The notes beneath the pieces were generated by a model. The model did no database searches and had not been told where the DNA came from. It saw only the letters and a program-made list of their open reading frames with translations. From Clostridia bacterium (GTDB lineage: Bacteria > Bacillota > Clostridia > Christensenellales > CAG-138): DNA of 64,000 nt. The position numbers and the translations under genes are program-made. Position 1 is the first letter of the stretch, and each line of letters begins with the position of its first letter. Where the stretch lies: assembly GCA_017407205.1 (NCBI GenBank), contig JAFQXA010000017.1, positions 16,177 to 80,176 on the forward strand, read 5' to 3'. This document shows, in pieces, positions 8,003 to 17,742 of this stretch.

Positions 8003-9673
8003 TTGACAAGGGAAGAACTGTCAGCACAGAGCTTGGCATTTTTGCGTGAGCAAGCACAAAAATACGGTATCAAGTCAATCACAAAATACCGCAAGGCAGA
8101 GCTTGCGGATCTGATTACCGAACAAATTGAAAAAGAAAACGAGCAAAAGAAGGCAGAAGCGCAAAAAAAGGCACAGGCTCAAAAGAAAACCGAAAAGCCC
8201 GAAAAAACCGTTAAGACTGCTAAATCTAAAAAAAGCGTACAGAAAAAGGCGGAAGAAGCCGAAAAAGGGGAAAGCAAAAAGCCTTTTGAAGCAAGCGAGC
8301 CCCAAAAACGCGGTCGGAAGAAAGCATCTGAAAAACAGGCTGAAAAAGCAGTTGAAAAAACCGTTGAGAAAACCGAACCTCAAACCTCCGCAAAGCCCAT
8401 AAAGTATGAAAAATCAAAAGACGAGCTTTCAAAGCCAATAAAGCAATATCAAAAACAGAATGTACCTCCTGTGCAAACTCCCGAAATGTTTGACATGAGC
8501 CTTTGCGGTGAATGCAGCGGTGTGCTTGAAGTATTGCCCGAGGGCTACGGCTTTTTACGGTGCCAGAATTATCTGCCCGGCAATAACGACGTTTATGTTT
8601 CGATAGCGCAAATTCGCAGATTTTCATTAAGAACAGGTGACCTTATCGAGGGCAAAACACGCCCCGGCAGAGAAAATGAAAGATTTCTTGCACTCTTATA
8701 TATAACCTCAATAAACGGTGAGGACCCGTCAATCACTTCCACGAGGAAGAAGTTTGAGGACCTTGTTCCCATTTATCCCGACGAAAGACTTACGCTTGAA
8801 TGTCCGGGTGTCGGCAGAGACCAGGGGCTTGCAATAAGGCTTATAGACCTGATTGCTCCCATAGGCAAGGGACAGCGAGGCATGATTGTAAGCCAGCCCA
8901 AAAGCGGTAAAACCACGCTTTTGAAGAACATTGCAAACGGCATTTCGGCAAACTACCCCGATGTTCACCTCATTGTGCTTTTAATAGATGAGCGTCCTGA
9001 GGAAGTTACGGATATGCAAAGGAGCATAAAGGGCGAGGTTTTATACAGCACATTTGACGAACTGCCCGAGCATCACACAAGAGTTGCGGAAATGACTCAC
9101 GAGCGAGCCATGCGCCTTGTTGAGCAGGGAAAGGATGTTGTTGTGCTTTTGGACTCAATAACAAGGCTTGCACGCGCTTACAACCTTACAATACCTGCAA
9201 CCGGCAAAACGCTTTCAGGCGGTATGGACCCGGGTGCTCTTCACAAGCCCAAGCGGTTTTTCGGTGCAGCACGAAACATTGAAAACGGCGGAAGCCTTAC
9301 AATAATTGCTACTGCGCTTATTGAAACGGGAAGCCGTATGGACGATATTGTATACGAGGAATTCAAGGGCACGGGCAATATGGAAATACACCTTGACAGA
9401 AAGTTGAGCGAAAAGCGTATATTCCCTGCAATCGATATATACAAGTCGGGCACAAGGCGTGAAGAATTGCTCCTTTCAAAGGAAGAACTTGAGGGTGTAT
9501 TCTCCATGCGCCGCGTATTGAGCGGCGGAGACCCCGGCGAAGTCACGGAGCAGTTTATAGGAATGCTTGACAAAGCTTCCACAAACGAGGAGTTTTTGTC
9601 ACGTTTGCAGGGTTGGCTATCGATTTATGAGAAAGACGGCTACTCCACAGGCGGTAAAATTTACGGAAAATAA
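8003..9673 (+). CDS. rho: Transcription termination factor Rho
   Basis: About 556 residues from a TTG start at 8003, chosen because AAGGAG ends 8 bases upstream; an in-frame TTG at 7985 overlaps that ribosome binding site. A Rho_N domain is at about 1-45. It is followed by a long Lys/Glu/Ala-rich insert (about 45-150), a cold-shock-like RNA-binding domain (about 160-240, with GFLR), and a RecA-like ATPase core with Walker [12 protein letters not shown]. Rho is a hexameric RNA helicase that ends transcription of untranslated RNA. The charged insert makes it longer than the 420-residue minimal form; such inserts vary widely among Clostridia and Actinobacteria. Confidence 0.95.
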   Translation: MTREELSAQSLAFLREQAQKYGIKSITKYRKAELADLITEQIEKENEQKKAEAQKKAQAQKKTEKPEKTVKTAKSKKSVQKKAEEAEKGESKKPFEASEPQKRGRKKASEKQAEKAVEKTVEKTEPQTSAKPIKYEKSKDELSKPIKQYQKQNVPPVQTPEMFDMSLCGECSGVLEVLPEGYGFLRCQNYLPGNNDVYVSIAQIRRFSLRTGDLIEGKTRPGRENERFLALLYITSINGEDPSITSTRKKFEDLVPIYPDERLTLECPGVGRDQGLAIRLIDLIAPIGKGQRGMIVSQPKSGKTTLLKNIANGISANYPDVHLIVLLIDERPEEVTDMQRSIKGEVLYSTFDELPEHHTRVAEMTHERAMRLVEQGKDVVVLLDSITRLARAYNLTIPATGKTLSGGMDPGALHKPKRFFGAARNIENGGSLTIIATALIETGSRMDDIVYEEFKGTGNMEIHLDRKLSEKRIFPAIDIYKSGTRREELLLSKEELEGVFSMRRVLSGGDPGEVTEQFIGMLDKASTNEEFLSRLQGWLSIYEKDGYSTGGKIYGK

Positions 9674-9682
9674 AAAAAGTGC

Positions 9683-9766
9683 TTGCTTTTTATGATATTT
9701 TTGATATAATGACTCTGTTCGAGCCGTTTTGGTGTTCGAATGCAGCAGGAGAGCAGCTAATTGCTC
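9683..9766 (+). promoter_or_regulatory. promoter and leader of rpmE
   Basis: TTGCTT (9683-9688), a 16-bp spacer and TATAAT (9705-9710) form a promoter right after rho. The leader holds TTCGA...TCGAA around a G/C-containing loop (about 9718-9740) and a hairpin GAGCA/TGCTC (9751-9766) upstream of the ribosome binding site. Such leaders often let L31 regulate its own mRNA; that role is inferred, not shown. Confidence 0.5.
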
Positions 9767-9796
9767 TGCGCCCAGCAAATAAAGGAGAGAAAGATT

Positions 9797-9997
9797 ATGC
9801 AGAAAGAAATCCAGCCCTCATATGGCGAATGCGTTGTTCGCTGTGCATGCGGTGAAACCTTCCTTTCCGGCTCAGTAAAGCAGGAACTCAAGGTTGAAAT
9901 TTGTTCCAAGTGCCACCCCTTCTACACAGGCCGTCAGAAGCTTGTTGACACAGGTGGACGTGTAGACCGCTTCAAGAAGCGCTACGGCATGAACTAA
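9797..9997 (+). CDS. rpmE: 50S ribosomal protein L31 (zinc form)
   Basis: 66 residues starting [12 protein letters not shown]. The CAC...[10 protein letters not shown] pattern supplies the Cys ligands of zinc-containing L31, and the C-terminal [14 protein letters not shown] is typical. Start at 9797, preceded by AAAGGAGAG; an in-frame upstream start would add 12 residues unlike the family. It directly follows rho, a common gene order in Firmicutes. Confidence 0.95.
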   Translation: MQKEIQPSYGECVVRCACGETFLSGSVKQELKVEICSKCHPFYTGRQKLVDTGGRVDRFKKRYGMN

Positions 9998-10017
9998 TCA
10001 TTAAATATGATTACAGC

Positions 10018-10050
10018 AAAGGAATTGCAAAACGAGCAATTCCTTTTTTG
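10018..10050 (+). terminator. Terminator after rpmE
   Basis: AAAGGAATTGC / GCAATTCCTTTTTT stem with a short loop and T-run, between convergent rpmE and feoB. It is symmetric enough to serve both strands. Confidence 0.8.
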
Positions 10051-10053
10051 TTT

Positions 10054-11880
10054 TCAGAATATGCTATTGAGCACAAGGCACAAGGTAACGCCCAGTAAAG
10101 TCGGTAAAATCGCTGACAACGCGGTCCACCACACGCTCCCCGTTTCTTTCTTTATTGTGAGCAAGGTTGTAGAACACGGCCAATGAAAAAGTGAAAACAG
10201 AATTATTGAAATTGCGGTCAATATATTCCAGCCGTTTTGCAAAAGAAGCTCCTTCAGCATTAAAATATCGGGCACTTCGCTTATGCTTCCGACGGACAGA
10301 TAGCCCATTATGATTATCGGCATTACAATTTCGTTTGCAGGCAGTGCAAGTATAAAAGCTAAAAGTATTACTCCGTCAAGCCCCAAAAGCTGAGCGAACG
10401 GATTCAAAAATCTTGTAGCGTGTGCAAACAATGTACTGCCGAAAGCCTCCACATTCCCCATTATCCACAAAAACATTCCGGCAGGGAACGAAACGCATAC
10501 AGCACGCGAAAGCACCTTTAAAGTTCTGTCGATTACAGAACGAACTATTATTTTTTTGAACTGCGGTCTTCTGTACGGCGGAAGTTCAAGCGTAAAAGAT
10601 GAAGCCGTCCCTTTTAAAACTGTTTTTGACAGAAGCTTTGATAAAAGAAATGTCATGAGCACCGCCAAAACTATGAACAGCATCAAAACACCAGCGGATA
10701 AAAGCGAGCTTACAAAACCGCCTGCACTTACTGTGAGAAACATCGTTATGACCGTAATCAATGTCGGAAAGCGGCCGTTACATGGAATTAAACTGTTTGT
10801 CAATATTGCAATAAGCCTTTCACGCTTTGAGTCGATTATTCTGCAGCCCGTAACGCCGACCGCATTACAGCCAAGCCCCATGCACATGGTAAGTGCCTGT
10901 TTTCCGCAGGATGAGCAACACCTGAAGCAACCGTCAAGATTGAAAGCTACTCGCGGTAAGTACCCCAAATCCTCCAGAATCGTAAACAGCGGAAAGAATA
11001 TCGCCATGGGCGGAAGCATTACGGAGACCACATAGGCAAGCACACGGTAACCGCCTTGCGTGAGCATATCTGTAAGCCACCGCGGGAAATGCAGAAGTAC
11101 AAGAAAGCTTGCAATATGCTTTTCAAGCCCCAAAAGAAGTGAGGATAAAATCTGCGAGGGATAATTTGCGCCGAAAATCGTCAAAAACAAAATTGCACCA
11201 AGCCCCAAAAGCATGACCAAAACGCCGGAATACTTGTTTGTCAGTAAAATGTCGGCTCGTTCACTATGCTCCTTTTTTCCGTTCTCCGCTTTTGTGATGC
11301 AGCTTTTACATATCTCCCTCGCCCTGTCGTAAACTCGGGAAATGCTCAAAGATTCATTTTTTGTGCGTACTTGCCGTCTGTCCGAAAGGCTTTCCTTTAT
11401 CGCACACTTTAATTCGGAAATTCCCCTATTATCCCTTGCACTCATAAGGGTTACGGGAGCATCAAGCATCCTTTCCAGGCACTTAATATCAATATTTATA
11501 TTTTTCTTTTCCGCTTCATCAATCATATTGAGCGCAACAATTACATTGCCGCATATTTCAAGCGTTCTCAACACTATGTGTAAATTACGCTCAAGTGCAG
11601 TAGCATCGCACACCACAACAACGCAATCCGCTTCTCCCGATGTGATAAAGTCCCGTGCAATTTCCTGCTCGTGCGAGCGTGCAGAGTATGAATATATCCC
11701 CGGCAAGTCCACAAGCTCGTACTCAACACCCTCATGGGTAAAGTTGCCGAAAGACAGTTCAACAGTTTTGCCTGCCCAGTTTCCCGTATGCTGTTTAAGC
11801 CCTGTAAGTGCATTGAACACGGTACTCTTTCCGACATTGGGATTTCCGCACAATGCGACAGTTTTGTTTTTTGCGCTCAT
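10054..11880 (-). CDS. feoB: Ferrous iron transport protein B
   Basis: 608 residues. An N-terminal G domain has G1 GNPNVGKST (about 12-20) and G3 DLPG. It is followed by a helical regulatory domain and a polytopic membrane domain with two Gate motifs (the first contains FTILEDLGYLPR, with the CMGLGCNAVG segment following). It takes up Fe2+ across the cytoplasmic membrane. The feoA gene overlaps its start by 4 bp (ATGA), so the two are translationally coupled. The length is somewhat short of the E. coli protein but normal for Clostridia. Confidence 0.93.
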   Translation of the reverse strand: MSAKNKTVALCGNPNVGKSTVFNALTGLKQHTGNWAGKTVELSFGNFTHEGVEYELVDLPGIYSYSARSHEQEIARDFITSGEADCVVVVCDATALERNLHIVLRTLEICGNVIVALNMIDEAEKKNINIDIKCLERMLDAPVTLMSARDNRGISELKCAIKESLSDRRQVRTKNESLSISRVYDRAREICKSCITKAENGKKEHSERADILLTNKYSGVLVMLLGLGAILFLTIFGANYPSQILSSLLLGLEKHIASFLVLLHFPRWLTDMLTQGGYRVLAYVVSVMLPPMAIFFPLFTILEDLGYLPRVAFNLDGCFRCCSSCGKQALTMCMGLGCNAVGVTGCRIIDSKRERLIAILTNSLIPCNGRFPTLITVITMFLTVSAGGFVSSLLSAGVLMLFIVLAVLMTFLLSKLLSKTVLKGTASSFTLELPPYRRPQFKKIIVRSVIDRTLKVLSRAVCVSFPAGMFLWIMGNVEAFGSTLFAHATRFLNPFAQLLGLDGVILLAFILALPANEIVMPIIIMGYLSVGSISEVPDILMLKELLLQNGWNILTAISIILFSLFHWPCSTTLLTIKKETGSVWWTALSAILPTLLGVTLCLVLNSIF

Positions 11881-12113
11881 ATTTCCTCAACCACAATCCT
11901 CTCGGCATCCTCATATCTTATAGCAATAACCGATGAACGAACAAGGTATGCCCGCATTGCCCGTCTTTTATTTTTGAAATGCGGTGCATAAAAAAGGGGC
12001 ACAACTATACCGTTTTCCGTAAAGCCAAGCTCCAAAAGGTGCTCGCCACCGTCCTCAATACTCACAATGCGTGCTTGCTTTTCATTTTTTGCGTCACATA
12101 ATTTCATCATCAT
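11877..12113 (-). CDS. feoA: Ferrous iron transport protein A
   Basis: About 78 residues forming a small SH3-like beta barrel, with the hallmark GG.HLLELGFTENG segment followed by VPLFYAPHFK and a terminal beta strand ending AYLVRSSVIAIR. It partners FeoB and stops inside the feoB start codon. The start is uncertain: the sequence begins with three Met codons in a row (from 12113) without a clear ribosome binding site, and a TTG at 12131 is also open. Confidence 0.8.
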   Translation of the reverse strand: MMMKLCDAKNEKQARIVSIEDGGEHLLELGFTENGIVVPLFYAPHFKNKRRAMRAYLVRSSVIAIRYEDAERIVVEEI

Positions 12114-12227
12114 GACCAATATATTCAACAAATCGCAACAAGGTTCTTGAAGAAATTACCGTTTCGTTGTATATTAAATATATATTGCGAATTCACTTAT
12201 ATTCGAAAAAATTAAGGAGGAAATATC

Positions 12228-12596
12228 ATGGGTAAATTCGTTATCAGAGAAACAAAAACCGGCATTAAGTTCGACCTTAAGGCAACAAACGGTGAAGTTA
12301 TTGCAACAAGCGAAGTTTATGCATCGGAACAGGCTTGCAAAAACGGTATCGCAAGTGTTATGAAGAACGCTCCCGTTGCAGCTGTTGAAGATCAGACAGT
12401 TGAAGGCTACGCACAGGAAAAGCATCCCAAGTTTGAAATCTATGCTGACAAGGCAGGCGAATTCCGCTTCCGCCTTAAGGCAACAAACGGTCAGGTTATC
12501 GCAACAAGCGAAGGCTATAAGGCTCTTGCAAGCTGTAAAAACGGTGTTGAATCCGTAAAGAAGAACGCTGTTGACGCTCCTACAGTCAAAGAGTAA
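12228..12596 (+). CDS. DUF1508 / YegP-family protein (two repeats)
   Basis: 122 residues made of two copies of the DUF1508 unit. Each has the pattern KF.I...K.G..F.LKATNG.VIATSE.Y.....CKNG..SV..NA; the first spans about 1-48 and the second about 66-116. DUF1508 proteins are small and widespread, form an alpha-beta dimer and have no settled function. Strong AAGGAGG precedes the start. The next gene begins 11 bp after the stop and shares the transcript. Confidence 0.88.
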   Translation: MGKFVIRETKTGIKFDLKATNGEVIATSEVYASEQACKNGIASVMKNAPVAAVEDQTVEGYAQEKHPKFEIYADKAGEFRFRLKATNGQVIATSEGYKALASCKNGVESVKKNAVDAPTVKE

Positions 12597-12607
12597 GAGG
12601 TCGTACA

Positions 12608-12832
12608 ATGGATATAAAAGAAATGATCGAGAAGGTTGTCGACTCAGTAACAAAAGACAACTCTGCCTTGGAAAACTTCAAGAAGGACCCTATTGCAACA
12701 GTAAAGAGTCTCCTTGGTTCAATCGACCTTGACAATGATGTTATAAGCAAGATTGTTGAAGGCGTTAAAGCAAAGATTTCACTCGATAACCTTTCGGGCA
12801 TCGCAGGAAAAATCGGCGGTTTGTTTAAGTAA
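12608..12832 (+). CDS. small hypothetical protein, RiPP-leader-like
   Basis: 74 residues. It is helical and amphipathic, with a central FKKDPIATVKSLLGSIDLD and a Gly-rich C-terminus GIAGKIGGLFK. The helix-DP-x-LL-G-ID-x-D-x-I pattern resembles the leader fold of nitrile-hydratase/Nif11-type peptide precursors, but no modifying enzyme or peptide exporter is nearby. It may simply be a small conserved clostridial protein. It shares an operon with the DUF1508 gene and ends at a strong terminator. Its AAGAGG ribosome binding site overlaps the upstream stop. Confidence 0.65.
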   Translation: MDIKEMIEKVVDSVTKDNSALENFKKDPIATVKSLLGSIDLDNDVISKIVEGVKAKISLDNLSGIAGKIGGLFK

Positions 12833-12840
12833 AACACATA

Positions 12841-12874
12841 AAGCTCCCAAGAGAATATCCTGGGAGCTTTTTTT
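12841..12874 (+). terminator. Terminator after the DUF1508 operon
   Basis: AAGCTCCCA / TGGGAGCTT stem followed by TTTTTT. Confidence 0.85.
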
Positions 12875-12877
12875 AAC

Positions 12878-12908
12878 TTAAAAAGCATCGGGGTTAACCG
12901 ATGCTTTC
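12878..12908 (-). terminator. Terminator for the minus-strand lipoprotein pair
   Basis: AGCATCGG / CCGATGCT stem with a GGTTAA loop. On the minus strand it is followed by TTTTTAAG. It lies back to back with the plus-strand terminator at 12841. Confidence 0.7.
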
Positions 12909-12933
12909 TTATCTTTTGTGTATTTATAACAAC

Positions 12934-13320
12934 TCAGTCAGCCAAAACATAGGTCTTGGAAGCGAGTGTTATGCGTGTCATTGTCGAATTGATCGTGCCT
13001 TCATATGAAGCACCCGGCTTTACTGTTGAATTTTCAATATCAATTTCGGGCAATGTGAAGGTGATTGTTTTACCGTCAATAGTAACTGCTGCTGTGCCTG
13101 TGTAAACAACATCGTCCGTATCCTTGAGTGATTCACCTTTGTCCAAAGTTACTGACTTCAGGAATGCAACGCCTGCTTTGTCAGCAAGTGTAGTCAATGT
13201 GATTGTACCGTCACCGTTCCATGTCTGCTCAAACTTCAAGCCTGTCTTTACAGCGCTGCAGCCTACAAACATCATTGAGATAATAGCCATTACCAATACC
13301 AAACTAAGAGTTTTTTTCAT
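12934..13320 (-). CDS. small lipoprotein, paralogue A
   Basis: 128 residues. The lipoprotein signal MKKTLSLVLVMAIISMMFVGC has its Cys at 21. The mature part has NGDGTITLTTLADKAG followed by alternating hydrophobic strands, suggesting a small beta sandwich. The neighbouring upstream gene encodes a protein with a matching DGDGTITLNKL segment, so the two are probably old duplicates. They are 45 bp apart in the same orientation and likely form one operon. No family recognised. Confidence 0.75.
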   Translation of the reverse strand: MKKTLSLVLVMAIISMMFVGCSAVKTGLKFEQTWNGDGTITLTTLADKAGVAFLKSVTLDKGESLKDTDDVVYTGTAAVTIDGKTITFTLPEIDIENSTVKPGASYEGTINSTMTRITLASKTYVLAD

Positions 13321-13365
13321 AGCTTTATTCCTCCTTCTTCAAAATACACGGTTTTTTAAGTTCAA

Positions 13366-13740
13366 TTATTTAACGTATACGTTACCGCCGAGTCTTATAG
13401 TACCGAAGTTGTTTGTGATGAGACCGAGAGCAGGTCTGTAATTGATGATGTTATCTTCATAGGGTACGAAGAATACTGCAACACATACCAAGGATGCTGT
13501 CTTCTCGTCCTGAATAAGAACGAACTGAACATCTTCACATGTGTACTTCTCTGAACCTTCAGAATCCAAAGCGAGCTCTACATTGTAAAGATCAACTTCA
13601 CCGTAATTGCCTGAAAGCTTGTTCAATGTGATAGTGCCGTCACCGTCTTCCTGCTTATAAACAGTACCTGCTGCATTACAAGCTACGAGCATTGCTGCTA
13701 CCATAATGACTACGAGTATCATTGAGATAGTCTTTTTCAT
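13366..13740 (-). CDS. small lipoprotein, paralogue B
   Basis: 124 residues. Signal peptide MKKTISMILVVIMVAAMLVAC, lipobox Cys at about 21. The mature protein has DGDGTITLNKLSGNYGE and a C-terminal LGGNVYVK that parallels the LASKTYVL end of the neighbouring protein. Good ribosome binding site (GGAGG). Exported, membrane anchored, function unknown. Confidence 0.75.
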   Translation of the reverse strand: MKKTISMILVVIMVAAMLVACNAAGTVYKQEDGDGTITLNKLSGNYGEVDLYNVELALDSEGSEKYTCEDVQFVLIQDEKTASLVCVAVFFVPYEDNIINYRPALGLITNNFGTIRLGGNVYVK

Positions 13741-13955
13741 AAAAATTCCTCCATATCATTTTTATAAGCCGGAACCTGCAACGCATATTCCCAAGCCTAC
13801 ATATTACATACAATATTTTACTTAATCCTTTCAAGATAGTCAAGTGCACAAGGGATTTTTTCCACGATTTTTATTATGTCAAATTTTGTTTTTCACAATA
13901 TGTTCAACATTTCTTCTCTCCGTTGCCACCACTTTTTTCAAAAACCGTGTTACAA

Positions 13956-13982
13956 TTAGCACTCAAGATAATAGAGTGCTAA
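13956..13982 (+). promoter_or_regulatory. CIRCE operator (HrcA binding site) of clpB
   Basis: TTAGCACTC-N9-GAGTGCTAA, an exact match to the consensus inverted repeat. A possible -10 (TACAAT) touches its left edge. HrcA bound here would repress clpB until heat shock. The same operator precedes groES near the other end of the window. Confidence 0.95.
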
Positions 13983-14001
13983 CAAGGAGGTGCTTAACAC
14001 T

Positions 14002-16605
14002 ATGAACATTAACAAATTGACAGAACGCTCGCTTGATGCGCTGTCTTGTGCCCAAAGCGCAGCCATCGAGCACAGAAATCCGCAGGTTGACGAGGAGCAT
14101 CTTCTCCTTGCGTTGCTTGAGCAGGAAAACTCGCTTGCAAGAAGCCTTACAGAAAAGATGGGAAAAGATGCTGATGCTTTCACGGAGCAAGTGAAAAAAG
14201 CCGTATTTTCGCTTCCCACAATAAGCGCTTCAAGCGTTGACACAAATCCGTACATAAGCATGGAGCTTGACCGGGCTTTAAGCAATGCCGAAAAGCAGGC
14301 AAAGAGCATGAGGGATGAATACATATCCGTGGAGCATTTGTTCTTCGGTCTTTTGGAGAGCCCGAACCCTGCTTTAAAAAAGATTTTTAAGGAAAACGGT
14401 ATCACTCAAAACGAGTTTTTGAAGGCTTTAAATGAAATTCGCGGTAACGCGAGGGTAACAACGCAGACGCCCGAGGATACCTACGATGCACTTGCAAAGT
14501 ATGCTCAGGATCTTGTTGAGCTTGCACGTAAAAACAAGCTTGACCCCGTTATAGGTCGTGATGATGAAGTGCGAAATGTAATAAGGATACTCTCACGCAA
14601 AACCAAGAACAACCCCGTGCTCATAGGTGAGCCGGGCGTTGGTAAAACAGCGATAGCCGAGGGCTTGGCACAGAGAATAGTCCGCGGCGACGTACCTGCA
14701 CTTTTAAAGGAACGCAAGCTTTATTCGCTTGATATGGGTGCATTGATAGCAGGTGCAAAGTACAGGGGCGAATTTGAGGAAAGACTCAAAGCGGTTTTAA
14801 ACGAGGTAAAGCAGAGCGACGGCAGAATAATTCTTTTTATAGACGAGCTTCACACAATAGTCGGTGCAGGCAAGACCGAGGGAAGCATGGACGCAGGCAA
14901 CCTTTTAAAGCCGATGCTTGCACGCGGTGAGCTTCATTGCATAGGTGCAACAACGCTTGACGAATACCGAAAATACATAGAAAAGGATGCAGCTCTCTCC
15001 CGCCGTTTCCAGCCCGTTACGGTTGATGAACCCACGGTTGAGGACACGATAAGCATATTGCGTGGCTTGAAAGAACGCTACGAGGTTTTCCACGGCGTAA
15101 AGATAAACGACAATGCACTTATTGCCGCCGCCACACTTTCGCACCGCTATATTTCGGACAGATTCCTGCCCGACAAGGCGATAGACCTGGTTGACGAGGC
15201 TTGTGCAATGATACGCACGCAGATGGACTCAATGCCCCAGGAGCTTGACGAGGTTTCACGCAAGATAATGCAGCTTGAAATAGAGGAAGCGGCACTTAAA
15301 AAAGAGACCGATAAGCTTACGCTTGAGCATCTCAATGAAATCCGCAGGGAGCTTGCAGAGGAACGAGACAAAGCAAACTCTTTAAAGGCAAGATGGGAAA
15401 ACGAAAAGAACGCCATCAAAACCGTTCAGCGCCTGCGTGAGGAAATCGAAAAAGTCGGTGCAGATATAAGCAAAGCCGAGCGGGAATACGACCTCAACCA
15501 TGCAGCAGAGCTCAAGTACGGCAGACTTCCAAAGCTGAAAGCTGAGCTTTATGAAGCAGAAAAGGCATACGAAAACGGAAAAAGTGATTGGCTTCTTAAA
15601 GACCGCATAACCGACGAGGAGATTGCAAAAATAGTCGGCAGATGGACGGGAATTCCCGTCAGCAAGCTCATGGAGGGAGAAAGAGAAAAGCTTTTGAGCC
15701 TTGAAAAAATACTCCATAAGCGTGTTATAGGGCAGGACGAGGCTGTACGCGCAGTAAGTGATGCGATAATAAGAACCCGTGCAGGGCTTAAGGACCCCAA
15801 AAAGCCGATAGGCTCATTCTTATTCTTAGGTCCCACCGGCGTTGGCAAAACGGAGCTTGCAAAGGCTCTTGCCGAGGCGTTGTTTGATGATGAAAACAAT
15901 CTTGTGCGTATTGACATGAGCGAATACATGGAAAAGCACGCAGTTTCAAGGCTCATTGGTGCGCCTCCGGGCTATGTCGGCTACGACGACGGCGGACAGC
16001 TTACCGAGGCGGTACGCAGAAAGCCCTATTGTGTAGTTCTTTTTGACGAGATTGAAAAAGCACACAGCGATGTGTTCAATGTGCTTTTGCAGGTGCTTGA
16101 CGACGGAAGAATAACGGACTCGCAGGGCAGAACCGTTGATTTTAAGAACACGGTAATAATAATGACGAGCAATTTAGGCTCATCATATATACTTGACGGC
16201 ATAGTTGATTCAGGAATAAGCGACGGAGCAAGGGCACAGGTTGAAGCACTTTTGAAGCAGAGCTTCAAGCCCGAATTCTTAAACCGCATTGACGACACGG
16301 TATTTTATAAGCCCCTTACCGAAAACGAAATGTTTAAGATTTGCGACCTTTTGTTCAGCGAGATACGTGTCCGCCTTAAAGCACAGCGCCTCAATGCAGT
16401 TTTGACCGACAGCGCAAAGGAATATATTATTTCCATGGGCTATGATGCGCAGTACGGCGCAAGGCCGTTAAAGAGATTTCTTGCAAAAGAGGTAGAAACG
16501 CTTGTAGCAAGGGCAATAATTGAGAAAAACCCTGCGCCCGATACCGATTTTATAATAGGCTTTGACGGTGAAAAGCTCACCATTGAAAGCAGTTCAACGG
16601 ACTGA
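14002..16605 (+). CDS. clpB: Chaperone ClpB
   Basis: About 867 residues. The order is: an N-terminal Clp repeat domain (about 1-145), AAA+ 1 with Walker A GEPGVGKT, a coiled-coil middle domain of roughly 120 residues, and AAA+ 2 with Walker A GPTGVGKT and the pore loop GYVG. The middle domain and the absence of a ClpP-binding (I/L/V)GF loop separate ClpB from ClpC/ClpA. It is a hexameric disaggregase that works with DnaK. Start set at 14002 (ATG) with AAGGAGG upstream; a GTG at 13990 overlaps that ribosome binding site. A CIRCE operator makes it an HrcA-controlled heat-shock gene. Confidence 0.9.
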   Translation: MNINKLTERSLDALSCAQSAAIEHRNPQVDEEHLLLALLEQENSLARSLTEKMGKDADAFTEQVKKAVFSLPTISASSVDTNPYISMELDRALSNAEKQAKSMRDEYISVEHLFFGLLESPNPALKKIFKENGITQNEFLKALNEIRGNARVTTQTPEDTYDALAKYAQDLVELARKNKLDPVIGRDDEVRNVIRILSRKTKNNPVLIGEPGVGKTAIAEGLAQRIVRGDVPALLKERKLYSLDMGALIAGAKYRGEFEERLKAVLNEVKQSDGRIILFIDELHTIVGAGKTEGSMDAGNLLKPMLARGELHCIGATTLDEYRKYIEKDAALSRRFQPVTVDEPTVEDTISILRGLKERYEVFHGVKINDNALIAAATLSHRYISDRFLPDKAIDLVDEACAMIRTQMDSMPQELDEVSRKIMQLEIEEAALKKETDKLTLEHLNEIRRELAEERDKANSLKARWENEKNAIKTVQRLREEIEKVGADISKAEREYDLNHAAELKYGRLPKLKAELYEAEKAYENGKSDWLLKDRITDEEIAKIVGRWTGIPVSKLMEGEREKLLSLEKILHKRVIGQDEAVRAVSDAIIRTRAGLKDPKKPIGSFLFLGPTGVGKTELAKALAEALFDDENNLVRIDMSEYMEKHAVSRLIGAPPGYVGYDDGGQLTEAVRRKPYCVVLFDEIEKAHSDVFNVLLQVLDDGRITDSQGRTVDFKNTVIIMTSNLGSSYILDGIVDSGISDGARAQVEALLKQSFKPEFLNRIDDTVFYKPLTENEMFKICDLLFSEIRVRLKAQRLNAVLTDSAKEYIISMGYDAQYGARPLKRFLAKEVETLVARAIIEKNPAPDTDFIIGFDGEKLTIESSSTD

Positions 16606-16613
16606 CAGGCAAA

Positions 16614-16652
16614 AAGACGCACCCTTTTCGTAATACGTGGGTGCGTCTTATC
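16614..16652 (+). terminator. Terminator-like hairpin after clpB
   Basis: AAGACGCACCC / GGGTGCGTCTT, 11-bp perfect stem, followed only by a weak ATCTTAC tail. Confidence 0.6.
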
Positions 16653-16731
16653 TTACTTGCAAAATTCAGGGCTTTTGTATATAATAGCACTTGCGTGAAT
16701 AATTCTTTTAGGTTAAGGAGTTGATTTTTCC

Positions 16732-17742
16732 ATGGATGATGGCAGTCCTGCGAGTATTTTTCGATACGTCCTGCTATTGTTCTTTCTCATTTTAATGTCG
16801 GCATTCCTGTCGGCATCCGAAATGGCACTTACCTCTGTAAACAAGCTCAGAATAATAAGTCTTACAGACAATTACAGCAAGCGTGCAAAGCGTGTTTTGG
16901 CATTGCTTGACAATTATGACAAGACCTTAACCACACTCTTAATAGGCAACAATTTGGTAAATATAGGCATTGCTTCGTTGGCGACATATATTGTCACCAA
17001 ATTTTGGGGCAATGATTTTGTCGTGTACTCAACTATAATCACAACGGTTGTAGTATTCATATTTGCAGAAAGTCTGCCCAAGCGTTACGCTTCAGAATGT
17101 AACGAGACCTTTGCATTGTCAATATCGGGCATAATGACTTTTCTTGTAAAGATACTTACTCCGTTTTCTTTCATATTCACACAGCTCAGCAAGCTCATAA
17201 GCGCACCCTTCAGGAAAAAGGAAAAAGAACCCACAGTCAGCGAAGATGACCTTTACGATATAATCGGAGCCATTGTTGAAGACGGCTCAATGGACGAGGA
17301 AAAAAGCGAGCTTGTGCAGAACGCACTCACTTTCTCGGAGAACTGTGCCTCCCGTGTTATGACGCCGTGGGAAAATGCGGAAACGCTCAATACGGGCATG
17401 GCAACCGAAGAAATAATTGCTTTTATAAAATCAAGCCGTCACAGCCGTTTGCCGATAGTCGATTTTACAGGCGAAATAATCGGAATACTCAAAACAAGGG
17501 ATTATCTTAAATTATATCGAAAAGGCAATACCGACATTCTTGATTCAATGGTTGAAGTGCATTTTGTAAACGCAGATGCACTTATTGACGACCTCCTGCT
17601 TGAGATGAGCAGCAATAAAACGCACATGGCAGTTGTCACAAACTCCACGGGCGAAAACATTGGCATCATAACGATGGAAGATATACTTGAGGAGCTTGTC
17701 GGCGAGATATACGATGAGGACGATGTAGGAGGTGAAGTATAA
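16732..17742 (+). CDS. CNNM/CBS-domain membrane protein (TlyC/CorC-like), short form
   Basis: 336 residues. An N-terminal DUF21/CNNM membrane domain (about 1-170) has three to four helices, starting LFFLILMSAFLSASEMALTS. It is followed by two CBS domains (about 195-320). The C-terminal CorC/HlyC domain seen in most relatives is missing. These proteins act in Mg2+/metal efflux or resistance; older annotations call them hemolysins. Its stop overlaps the start of a longer paralogue (TAATG), so the pair is one translationally coupled operon and may form a heteromer. Confidence 0.88.
   Translation: MDDGSPASIFRYVLLLFFLILMSAFLSASEMALTSVNKLRIISLTDNYSKRAKRVLALLDNYDKTLTTLLIGNNLVNIGIASLATYIVTKFWGNDFVVYSTIITTVVVFIFAESLPKRYASECNETFALSISGIMTFLVKILTPFSFIFTQLSKLISAPFRKKEKEPTVSEDDLYDIIGAIVEDGSMDEEKSELVQNALTFSENCASRVMTPWENAETLNTGMATEEIIAFIKSSRHSRLPIVDFTGEIIGILKTRDYLKLYRKGNTDILDSMVEVHFVNADALIDDLLLEMSSNKTHMAVVTNSTGENIGIITMEDILEELVGEIYDEDDVGGEV

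Noticed and set aside
8127..8402. Basic 91-residue frame within rho
   Set aside because: It is the +1 frame reading of the Lys/Glu-rich insert of rho; the low-complexity codons create it.
12608..12832. Calling the small protein a RiPP precursor
   Set aside because: No modification, protease or transporter genes adjoin it. Leader-like character alone is not enough.
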